Source: Anoplopoma fimbria
Lineage: Eukaryota > Chordata > Actinopteri > Perciformes > Anoplopomatidae
Direction of reading: 5' to 3'
DNA: 64,000 nucleotides
Assembly (NCBI RefSeq): GCF_027596085.1
Contig: NC_072449.1
Coordinates: forward strand, 23,720,522-23,784,521
This document shows positions 48,743 through 64,000 of the stretch, piece after piece; within the stretch, counting starts at the first letter, position 1, and each line of letters begins with the position of its first letter. The position numbers and the translations under genes are program-made. Under the pieces are notes generated by a model. It searched no databases. It worked only from the letters and a program-made list of their open reading frames with translations, and was not told the origin of the DNA.

Positions 48743-51700
48743 TTCATTTTGTCTGTCTGTCTGTCTGTCTATCTCTCTCCCCTGTCCCTCCCTCTTGGGC
48801 TCTATCCCAGGATATTCTCCCACCCGAATGTCCTACCCATGTTGGGAGCATGTCAGTCTCCTCCCGCCCCTCACCCCATCATCATCACACACTGGATGCC
48901 TTATGGCTCCCTCTACAACGTGCTGCATGAAGGCACCAGTGAGTACTACAACTCCAGTCACAAAAGTCTGTAGGGCAGGGATTTGTGATTTATTGCACTT
49001 TCACATTTTTCATTATGTTGCCATCATGTTTTGTACAGTAGCAATTCCACTGTCATCCTGTAATGTGGTGAAGGAAAGGGTGGCTGAAACCTGTTTATGA
49101 TTTGTCTCTCTTCCTGATGTCAGACTTTGTGGTGGACCAGACGCAGGCGGTGAAGTTTGCGCTGGACATTGCTTGTGGAATGGCGTTCTTACACACACTT
49201 GAACCCATGATCCCTCGCCACTATGTCAACAGCAAGAGTGTTATGGTAAGAAGAAGTCGTGGTTTCAGCATAGCTTTGAATATACAGTACCAGTCAAAAG
49301 TTTGGACACACCTTCTCAATCAATGGTTTTTCTTTATTATTATTTAAAATTCTACATTGTAGATTAATATTGAAGACATCCAAACTATGAAGGAACACAT
49401 ATGGAATTATGTGGTAAACAAACAAATGCTCAACAAACCAGAATATGTTTTATATTTTAGATTCTTCAAAGTAGTTGAATGAGAAGGTGTGTCCAAACTT
49501 TTGACTGGTACTGTATGAAACAAACTATAAAACATTCAGAGAAATCTGCAGAAGAAGGAGGTGTTGTCTGTTGCACTTAAAAGTGACATCTCAGTCAGTG
49601 TTGCTTGTTTCCACAGATAGATGAAGACATGACAGCCAGGATCAGCATGGCAGATGTCAAGTTCTCCTTCCAGTGTCCTGGCAGGATGTACTCGCCTGCA
49701 TGGGTAGCCCCCGAGGGTAGGCATCACTCATACAGCACCGATCCAAAGTGACAGCTGAAGCCACAAAAGCTCGAGCGTGAATGATGGATGCAGGGAACTC
49801 TAGACTGTCTCAGAACTAAATGTAATCTACAGCTGATTTCCCCTGGAGATACAGTGAAATCCAAGCAAGTTGGAAACATAAACTGATTAACAAAATAACC
49901 AGGGAACATCTGCAGCAGTGATACAAACAATAATAGCAATCCAAAGAGAAGGGTTTTACGTTTACAGAGCAGTGTATGGCGCATGATGGCAGTGACTGCA
50001 TGTGATACAGGAGACTTGTTACCATAGAAACAACCTCCACTGAGTCTACGTATAGTGGGTAGTGAGCCCTGAAATTGAGAGCACAGAGAGCGTTGCTATT
50101 GATAAGGCAAAAATGTACACATTTGGCTAAGGTGAAGAATTTCCATACGACTTATATTCAGCCAGGACGTCTTTTGTGACATTTAAACCCTGTTACATAA
50201 CAGATGGATGGAGCAATGAGTGTCTAATAAGTAAAGCAACACGGATAAAATCTAGCCTTTCACGTTTCAGTAATACATGTAAAAAAACGTTAATCCTGAA
50301 TATATTGTATATTTTCACATTAGTAGGTGTCCATCAGGATTTATGGAGAAAAAAATGCATTTTTTATTGTATCACTGACTGGAACAGATGGTTAAAAATA
50401 GCTTCAGGAAAAGGAGCTTGAGATTTAATTTGGATACAGAAACACTGAGGTCTACAAGTCACTGATATTGCCGGGGCAATATAAGGATATTTCTCTTTCA
50501 AAGTCAATGGTTTTGGGTGTATTATGGGAATTTAAAAAAATAATCTTCATCACAGAATAAATATTTCTAAACTACTTGTGTATGCCAGCTATAAATGTTT
50601 TACTACAAAACATACTAGTTTTACTTCATTGTGTTGATTTGTAATGTGAAAGAAGGCCCTAGTAAAAACATTTTTGACATGAAATTTCAGGAGATAAACA
50701 GAAAAAACATTTCTTCTCTTCAACTGTGATTTGTACTTTTTAAACAGCATTGACCTGAATTTTTCATTTCTCTCACCTGCCATCTGTAATTATTTATCTC
50801 TGCCAAGTTATAATGAGATTTGTGGTGTGAGTGAGTGGATGTGTGCATGAATGAGTATGTGTGTGCATCTTTGTGTCAGTCCAAGGCTAACTTCACATAC
50901 TGCTGCACCTAAAATTTTGGGTGCTCATTAATGGCTCCATGCTCAACGACATCTCATGTTTGCAATGACATACTCTTTCTCAAAACAACTTTTATTGCCT
51001 GTTTGATACTGCAATTATTACAGAACTAGCAGATCACAAACAGTTAAATGAATCATGGCTGCTAAGCCGCTGCTCTGCGGCTAGAGACAGTTATTCTGTG
51101 CCTTTTTTATTGGGCATCAACCTTACATTTACACACATACTTAATTGACTGTGGCCGATAAGGTTATCAAGCACTTCTTTGATCATCTCCTGCCTAACCA
51201 AGTGTTGCATAGTTTACCACAGCAAATGCAAAATATAAACACACTTTAAAATGACCACAGATAGAGAATGGATGATTAATTGTGCATGGTGTTAACCGTA
51301 GAGATAAAGCACAAATGTGTGTGTGGCTTATTGTCTTTAATAAATGGATGGATATTTGACCACTCGCATATAATAACTGCATAATTTAATGCTTTCTGTG
51401 TTCAGATCATATAAGCATTGAAACATGTGCGCAAAAAGCTCTAGTTCCAGCTGTTCATCCAGTGGTGGTGCATGTATTTAAGTAAAGAATCACATTCATG
51501 TACGAATTCAAGCTGTGCTTGATTGGTTTTTGTTTTTGTGTTTTTTGTTGAAGGAAGCAATTTCTGCGTTTGCTCTACATAACCTTCACTCATTGTTTTT
51601 TTTGTGTGATTTCCAGCCCTGCAGAAGAAGCCAGAAGAGATCAACCGTCGGTCAGCAGACATGTGGAGCTTTGCTATCCTGCTGTGGGAGCTGGTGACAA

Positions 51701-52017
51701 GAGAAGTGCCGTATGCTGACCTCTCAAACATGGAAATTGGCATGAAGGTTAGCAAAAAATATCTTTCCTTCATTAGATTTACCAGCTGAGTTACACGACT
51801 CAGAGCTGTATCGTATTCAAGGATATCTTTTCTACAATACCAAACCTCTGTCTGTTTTGGCCCTCAGGTTGCCTTGGAAGGTTTGAGGCCCACCATCCCC
51901 CCTGGCATTTCGCCCCACATTTGCAAGCTCATGAAGATATGCATGAACGAGGACCCAGCAAAGAGGCCTAAATTTGACATGATTGTGCCAATTCTGGAAA
52001 AAATGCAGGACAAGTGA
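39972..52017 (+). CDS. ilk: Integrin-linked kinase (pseudokinase)
   Basis: Coding exons: 39972-40060, 46329-46494, 47539-47634, 47747-47843, 47960-48043, 48220-48305, 48412-48521, 48811-48938, 49124-49245, 49617-49716, 51617-51747, 51868-52017. GT-AG junctions, matching phases, 1359 nt, 452 aa, the same length as the human protein. The N-terminus [20 protein letters not shown] starts an ankyrin-repeat region (about 1-170) that binds PINCH in the family; the kinase-like domain is about 193-446 and binds parvin and integrin tails. The Lys of the VAIK-like motif is K220 (VVVKVLK). The catalytic loop lacks the HRD Asp ([12 protein letters not shown]) and the DFG is DVK (339-341), as expected for a pseudokinase. 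The start has a good context (AAAATGG). It lies downstream of and divergent from RRP8, and 3 kb upstream of APBB1. Confidence 0.98.
41967..41984 (+). repeat. G18 homopolymer
   Basis: Eighteen consecutive G after CATGTAT, inside the ILK intron; could form a G-quadruplex. Length is likely to be imprecise in an assembly. Confidence 0.9.
42292..42457. mobile_element. hAT-type MITE copy (2 of 3)
   Basis: Left end TAGAGCTGAAAC and right end GTTTCATCTCTA are inverted with one mismatch over 12 bp. Interior has 'GTTAATCGATTAGGCTGCAA' and 'CGACTCATCGATTTATTGGC', typical of the fish 'ATTAATCGATTA' MITE family. No clear 8-bp target duplication. Confidence 0.7.
43335..43500. repeat. Fragment of a 'GGGATGTCCTGATC' MITE
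   Basis: Begins AGGGATGTCCTGATCAGG, similar to the left end of the element at 3555-3872; the right end is not visible. Confidence 0.4.
44498..44722. repeat. hAT-type MITE fragment (3 of 3)
   Basis: Has 'AAGATGACATCTTCAAAACT', 'CTATCAAAATAGTAGCAGAT' and the end 'AATCGTTTCAGCTCTA', the right-hand landmarks of the same family as 42292-42457. Left half is missing or diverged. Confidence 0.65.
48683..48770. repeat. (CTGT)n microsatellite in ILK intron
   Basis: Some twenty CTGT units, interrupted by TTTCATTTTGT, ending about 40 bp before the acceptor of the ILK exon at 48811. Confidence 0.95.
49285..49513. mobile_element. Tc1/mariner-type MITE, 229 bp, TA target
   Basis: The ends are inverted copies starting CAGTACCAGTCAAAAGTTTG, perfect for 34 bp and 38 of 39 overall. 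TA dinucleotides flank both sides (49283-49284, 49514-49515). No transposase frame. It sits in the ILK intron between exons at 49124-49245 and 49617-49716. Confidence 0.92.
49717..51616 (+). other. ILK intron
   Basis: A 1.9-kb intron (donor GTAGGC, acceptor TTCCAG). No repeat with definable ends and no gene recognised. Confidence 0.7.
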
Positions 52018-54250
52018 AAGTCCTCATCTGCCCTCCTGTTCTAAAAACCGTTGACTCCGGGAACTCCAACCCCAAATATCCCTTTGATATGGTGGTGTGG
52101 TGCTTACCAGTATTGCCTTAAACTCTTGCTCTACCGCTGCATTCAATGCCACTGTAGCTTCTGAGATGAATTCAGCAGCTGTCACGTCTTTTTACGTTGT
52201 TTTTTCTTTTTTCAAAGTGTTTAAAGTTTTTATTATTGTCTTCATCTTTGTCACTGATCCGCTGATGCTGTTCATCTTTTTAATTATAATCATGTGGACT
52301 GAGTACAATCATCTTCAATCTTCTAGACTGAATAACCTGTGGAGGTCAGCATGACAGTCTGCTGCTTTGCTTCAGTGGATTTAAGGCCTTATATTTCTTA
52401 AGTGGAGTTGACTGGCTATTGAAAAGTCACCCTGCAAGGAAAGTGCTCCTCTATAATGTTGGCTCTTTATAAAACAAATAACATATTAACTCAGAGCTTG
52501 TCTTGTGGGGAAAAACAGTTTGTAACTGGGCTAGCATGAATTGTCTGAAAACCAAGCATTTAAACAACATTTAAGATTAAGAAAAAATGAGAATGAGTGT
52601 TGCCTGTGAGAGTACTATGCAGTGTTGTACCTTGAAGCATTTCAAAAAGCATTGCAAGATTGCTAATTACTAAAATAAATGACTGTAATTTAGTTTATTT
52701 TCATTATTTTCCCTTCACAATCTCAAATGTAACAGTTTTATTATGATCAAATTATGTACTTTTCTACAAAGAGTATATAGTCTTTTTTTCAAGATGTCTA
52801 AAAGTGTTTGCGTCAAAATCAAGTGTTGTTTTCATGTTGAATACTGGCAACATATGTAATCTGACATGCAATACCTTGTTTTCCTTGTAACACTGCAACC
52901 CAGACTGTAATTTATTCATGGATATCATAGGTACAGTTATAATTTGATTTGTTGTTGTTGTTTTGTTGAGCATGAGGGCTGCCTTTCCTCCCACTTTTAT
53001 GGCTACATCAGAAGCAGCTGCCAACAGAAGGTGACTGGGACATTAAGGGGTGGTGTTAACATCCTGCAAATGTCATATTGTTTTCTCCCTTGTTTTGATT
53101 GTTTTGGTCCTCTAGATTACTTCTGACTTTGTATCAATCTCATGGGTTGTTTCTTCTACCTGCATCGTCTCTGTGCCTCCACCAGCTTGCTTGTTTGTGC
53201 TGAATCACAGGTTGAAGCCAAAATCAAGAATGACTTAAACAAATGTATGTATTTATATATAAGTATATTAAAAAGGAATCATATGGGCAACTTGAATGTG
53301 TGAATTTATAGTGGGAGATGGATGCTTTTGGCAAAATTGTAGACATTGGTTTAGTTTATTATCTTGGCCTTAATATTTCTTCCACATAATTTGTGTTTTC
53401 AATCTCTTCTCAGTGTATTTATAAGTGAGTTACTTTTCAAAGTCAGTGTGAAACAAATTAATTCCAGACAAACTTTTGACACCTTGGTCCTTTTAATATA
53501 ATTTTCCTTTAATTCATGTCTCTAAAAAATATATTTATGTGGAATATTTTGGTTCCACTCTCTGATAAGTCTCCCTTTAGAAAAGCGTCTAGAGATTAAA
53601 AGCAATGATAAAATATAAAAATAAATAATACGATATTGCTTTATCGATCATAAATTTGTCAATTATTAAGCTGCCAGGTTATGAAAAATCTTTAGCTGGT
53701 GAGTAACTGGTAATTTTCTTACTTTCTAATAAAGTAGTTTATATATGCCTAATTCTTATTATTATACATTTTGATGAAGTTGCTAAATAAGAGTGACTGG
53801 TTTCTAACATACTAATAAGCCACCAGCTAAAGTTAGTAATTCTATTAAACCTAAAGTAAGCAAATGTTAGTGCAAGTCATTAATAAAAGGTCCTTTTATA
53901 AATCAATCAAGCCTGCAGTTTTAAATGTAAATTAATAACTAAAAGGGGTTCTGGTCAGAGGGTCAGAGGTCAAATGATCCATTCGAGTTGTCTAATGAGA
54001 CCACCAGGACTAAAACAGAGCCAGTCACACAACTTGTCACCAGTATTTGGGCATTTAATATTTTGTTGGGCACGGAAGCCATGCATTATGCTTTACAGAT
54101 GATGGAATATGCAGCACCGGATCAATATGTCCATAAACGGTGGGGAAAAGTCCACTTTTATCTGATCACGCTCCCCTCCTCCTCTCCTCCTCTCCTCCTG
54201 AGTGGCTGCAGTGAGCTCCGGCCGTGACGTAGACCAGTGACGTAGGCTCG
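52018..54250. other. ILK 3' UTR and ILK-APBB1 intergenic DNA
   Basis: A candidate ILK poly(A) signal AATAAA is at 52674-52679. Short inverted motifs TTTAGCTGGTG (about 53692-53702) and CACCAGCTAAAG (about 53821-53832) suggest an old, unclassified MITE. No gene is supported. Confidence 0.5.
54225..54243 (+). promoter_or_regulatory. Paired CRE-like half-sites upstream of APBB1
   Basis: TGACGT occurs at 54225-54230 and again at 54238-54243, both followed by AG, 13 bp apart. They lie about 140 bp before the candidate noncoding first exon's donor. Confidence 0.3.
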
Positions 54251-54259
54251 CCCTCCATC

Positions 54260-54383
54260 ACCAGCCGAGCCCACTGACAGAAAACACCATCTACAAACCA
54301 AGCGAGTACTCACGATCTACGGAAATATGTAGTTAGCTCGCACAGTTCAGCACATTTCGACAACAGGAGATCAAGTGGAGTAG
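54260..54383 (+). other. Probable noncoding first exon of APBB1
   Basis: Ends at a strong donor GAGTAG|GTAAGT (54383/54384); the next exon begins at 55059 with ten bases of leader before the ATG at 55069. The transcription start is not determined. Confidence 0.45.
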
Positions 54384-55068
54384 GTAAGTGGACCGTCCTC
54401 ACATGACATGGCAGGCCGCTGTGGTTGCTCTGAGCTGTGATGGTCCTGTGTGTGTGAACGCGAGCTAGCCGAGGAGCTAACAGTAGCCTAGCCAAGATGA
54501 CTCCGGTGATGGAGGCGGGTGGATCCCGTTATATCCAGCTGCGGCCATGGCTTCCTTTTTTAATATTGGTGTGTTTCAGGACGCAGACTGCTTGTAGAAC
54601 TGGATTTGAGCTATGAAGCAGCAGATTACATGTACACGATGCTCTGAGCTCTGGACTGGCTTCACATTGAGCTCCGTGTGAAGCAGAAAAAGGTCGTGTT
54701 GGCAAATGGAAGGTGAAGCGGCTGAAGTACGTTTCGCATTAGTCGGGCCAATCCAACAGTGAAAGTAACGCGGTAATGGCCAACCCGGAACAGACGAACA
54801 AGAAACGTACTTCAGTCTCCAGATTGTAATGTGACTAGCTAGCTTAGTTGCTTTAGCTTACAGCCAACGTAGCTAGTTTGTTTTTTTAAAGACAGTGATG
54901 TGGTTTAAACTTCGAAATGTGTCCGTAACCTGCAGTCACTGCACATGTCTCGTAACTTTGATGATAACATCTGTCTTAATCTCCCCATTTGTATCGCTAG
55001 CCTGCCAGCTAGCATGCTAACGGTGAAGCTAACACATCTCAACCTCTTGCTCCTTCAGCGCTGTTAAC

Positions 55069-60940
<5,872 letters not shown>

Positions 60941-63470
60941 GTCGGAGTGAGGATGGTCCGCAGTCCATTAAACACAAGGTCCATCACCACATCGCCCCTT
61001 CCCCCTCCCCTCATCTTTCTGCCACAGTTTCGCCTTACGACCGTTTCACTTGTCTAGTCACTAGTCTAGTGTGTGGAGTAGTTTGTGAGGAAAACGTGTG
61101 TGAAAAGATTGCATTTATTTCCTATTTTGGCTTTTTACTTTATACACCAGTTTTAAACTCCCATCTCCAAACAGATGAAGCCCTGGCATCTATATTTTCT
61201 TTGCTGGGATTCTTTCTGCGACTCTTAACTATTTTTGTGTTTTAACAGAAACAATTCTATGAATGTTGGACATGGATGTAATATATATTTACATGCAGAT
61301 GCTAGTTTTTGCTTTAAAAAAAAGAGGTTGCTAGATTCTCTCACAGAAATAATCTCGTTCCTTTTTCCTCCTCGGTGCAATTATCATCTCTAACAATCCT
61401 CCTTTTCTACTTTCAAACAAGGTACTGCAACACAGCTGTTGTCAGTTGGTGTCAAGTATCCCAATATTGATTTTGTAAAACATCATTGCACCAATCTCCT
61501 CACCACCTTAGATTGTAACACAAGTGGAGTAGTGTACCACGTAGTTCTATTCCCCAGACCCTCCTGAACCACGTATTTTAGTCTTCCAAAGAGCTGTATG
61601 GTCATCTGTCACGTAGTGAGCAACCACTGATTTGAGTGTAGTGTTTCTCATACATTCTGCATGAACATTTGCAAGTTCAGTGCTAGTGTGCAATAATCAG
61701 ATGTTCCTGTATGGTGTGGTGATGCGATGGCTGCCTTGTGATTTATTTGTTCACTTTAAAGAGAGAGTCTGGCTAGATTGGATGCGAGGCTAATGGAACA
61801 ACAGAGCCATGTGGAAAATCATTATCTTGTGATAGAAATAATTGTAATAAAAAATACAAACTCTGGGTTTTCACACAGCCGTTTATCACCAACAACTACT
61901 GAATAGTACTGTAGAAACTCACCACAAGCTGCATGCTTTGATAGCTTAGAGTTCTTGCTGCTTGCAGCAGCGTAGTGCTTAAGGCCCATCAATGTATCCT
62001 GTAAATTCTTTCTGTGTTTCTGTATGGTAAGAGGAGGCCGGAGTTGATGTGTTGTTTCGTGTTTCATAGGCATGTCACTCTAGTTAGTGTCAGTGTTTAT
62101 CATAAGCTAGCAGTAGAACGTTAGACTTCCTGTGTTCCTTCAGACTGAAAAGATGAGAGCAGGTTAATGTTTGTATTTACAGTTTGTGTATGTGGGAAAC
62201 CTAGAGATGATGTCTCCAGTGGTTTACATTTTTACTTTTACCTTGGCCACATTTTGACATGTGTGGGCCCTGGCCACTCCAGTTAATGTATTTTTTATTG
62301 TTTCCGCACATTACAATGTACACAATTAAGATGATATTCACGGTAGTTCGTTAGATTTACTTTTTATAAAGAAAACACTAATTAGCCAAGTTGTATTTTA
62401 TCTTTGTGTGTCTGTCAGTGATAAATACTGTATGTAGCACAATAGTAATAGTCATCTCTAAGGTTAAAGATGCAGTTTGTAAGATTTTTTTGGTAACGTT
62501 GACCTCTGCAGGGCATTTGTTTGGCCACGTTGAGACATTGGTAGCTTCTTACTAGATATCCTCAGGCTAACTGATTCCACTACACAAGAGATAAAAATAA
62601 GACAAACCCACATCATTCAAATAAATTACTACAAATATTGTGAAAATGAATGTATAGACCTGCATTACAAATACAACTTTGTATTTAAAAGACTGAAATG
62701 CATCAATGAAACAGTGGTTTCTTAATGATAACATTGTGTCCAATATATCATGCTGATGGTAAAAAGTGAGAGTTTGTGTCAGTCTAACTGGTCTAATGAT
62801 ACATCTATGGCCATTTGCAAGCCATTTTTAGATCATTTTGATTAAGTGTCATTTACCTGCTACCAACGTTGAACTGTACACAACTTTTAAACTTTCTAGA
62901 TATTTTTTTTTTTTTTTTTCAAAAAAACACTCATATTTTTTACATTTAAGATAATTTGAAATCAGAAGTTTCCTTAAAGAGCTCTGTACCGTACGAGTCA
63001 TTCCATATTTGAAACATATGGGTTGCAAATAAATCCCCCCCCGGGCTATAAAGCTGTCATGCAGTCTGCACTGTTGACTGACCTTATTGTTCCTGCGTGT
63101 CAACCAATTTTGAAAGCAATACAATGCTTTGTGATGACTGGCCTTCCTAAAAAAAAAACTTCATTCATAGATTCCTATAGTTGTTTTTAACATTTTAGAA
63201 GTTATCACTAACACTAAAACTCTTACCAACTGCTTCTTTATATGTGTAAAATATAACACTAAAGAAAATTAGTCTACATTGACTCATATTACTGCCATGT
63301 CATGTGTCACTTGGAGTTATGTTGCTGTTTCAGAGTAACAGTAAAGCCTGATGAGTTAAAGAACATTAGCAGATTAATTTATTTCTGTTCATGTAAATTA
63401 GGTGTATAAAATGTATGTATATAAAAGTCACTGCACAATAAATGTGAACATATCATAACTGTTTAGCTTG
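60941..63470 (+). other. apbb1: APBB1 3' UTR and downstream
   Basis: No further coding. AATAAA occurs at 61846-61851 and 63437-63442; using the distal one would give a 3' UTR of about 2.5 kb, plausible for a neuronal transcript. An A/T-rich tract is at 62900-62935. The tail 63471-64000 shows no gene. Confidence 0.5.
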
Positions 63471-64000
63471 TGGTCTTTTAATATCTTTGCAGTTTTTTGT
63501 TTGTGTGAAGCCAAGTGAGTCTGACGAGATGCTCTTCCATAGGGCAGGTGTGGATCCTATAGCCTGAAGATGTCTCCTTGGGTTTCTGGTTGTGGAAGCA
63601 TACATTGTTTATTTTTTATTAATGGCTTTCTCCGTCATTCCTAGCTTTACCATTAAAATGTTAAAGAAGCCACACACAATCCGTCTGGCTCTTTTGCATA
63701 TGCATTAAACCTGCTGACACTGGTTTACCATGTGTATGGACAGACCAGCATTGCAGAGAATGAAAATAATAAATGTTCATATCAGCACTGCTGCCCCCAC
63801 CTGGTGAGTTAAAAAGGATGGATGGGGCTGCTTATTGTTTCCCTAAGAGATGGCTTTTGGAGATGAAAGGTGCACATCAATTGAAATCCGCAGCGGCTGC
63901 AGACTGGTTATAATTTGCTCCACACAAATATCAGGACTGCCCTGCCAGCAGGATCCCGGAGCAGCGGGGCAGATCAAGGCTCGGGCTATAATCGCTTCCT

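Overview
The window is vertebrate nuclear DNA, most likely from a percomorph teleost (inference). The genes are split by GT-AG introns. There are long (TG)n microsatellites and several interspersed repeats typical of fish genomes. No prokaryotic-type genes, CRISPR arrays or phage features were seen.

Layout: (1) Positions 1-21.6 kb show no supportable gene; they hold interspersed repeats (a hAT-type MITE with target-site duplication, tRNA-derived SINEs, microsatellites). (2) 21,966-31,394 (+) is a 14-exon gene for a 920-residue type I membrane protein with eight immunoglobulin-like domains, resembling the nectin/PVR group, with an ITIM-like motif and a PDZ-ligand-like C-terminus. (3) 32,698-37,137 (-) is RRP8 (nucleolar rRNA methyltransferase), 7 coding exons, 553 aa, convergent with the Ig gene. 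An 81-bp perfect inverted repeat lies between the two 3' ends. (4) 39,972-52,017 (+) is ILK, 12 coding exons, 452 aa, with a noncoding first exon near 38.4 kb. (5) 55,069-60,940 (+) is APBB1 (Fe65), 14 coding exons including a 6-nt microexon, 686 aa, with a probable noncoding first exon near 54.3 kb and a long 3' UTR.

All four gene models were joined by hand at GT-AG sites. In each the exon phases agree and the summed coding length is a multiple of three with one terminal stop. The RRP8-ILK-APBB1 neighbourhood matches the human 11p15.4 neighbourhood known from general knowledge, which supports orthology. RRP8 acts in the nucleolus, ILK in integrin adhesions, APBB1 as an adaptor for APP-family tails, and the Ig gene probably at the cell surface; no shared pathway is implied.

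The points most worth a second look are the internal multi-exon duplication in the Ig receptor, the near-continuous 81-bp hairpin between convergent genes, and the roughly 62-unit (TG)n tract that replaces the polypyrimidine tract at an APBB1 exon just before the neural-type microexon.
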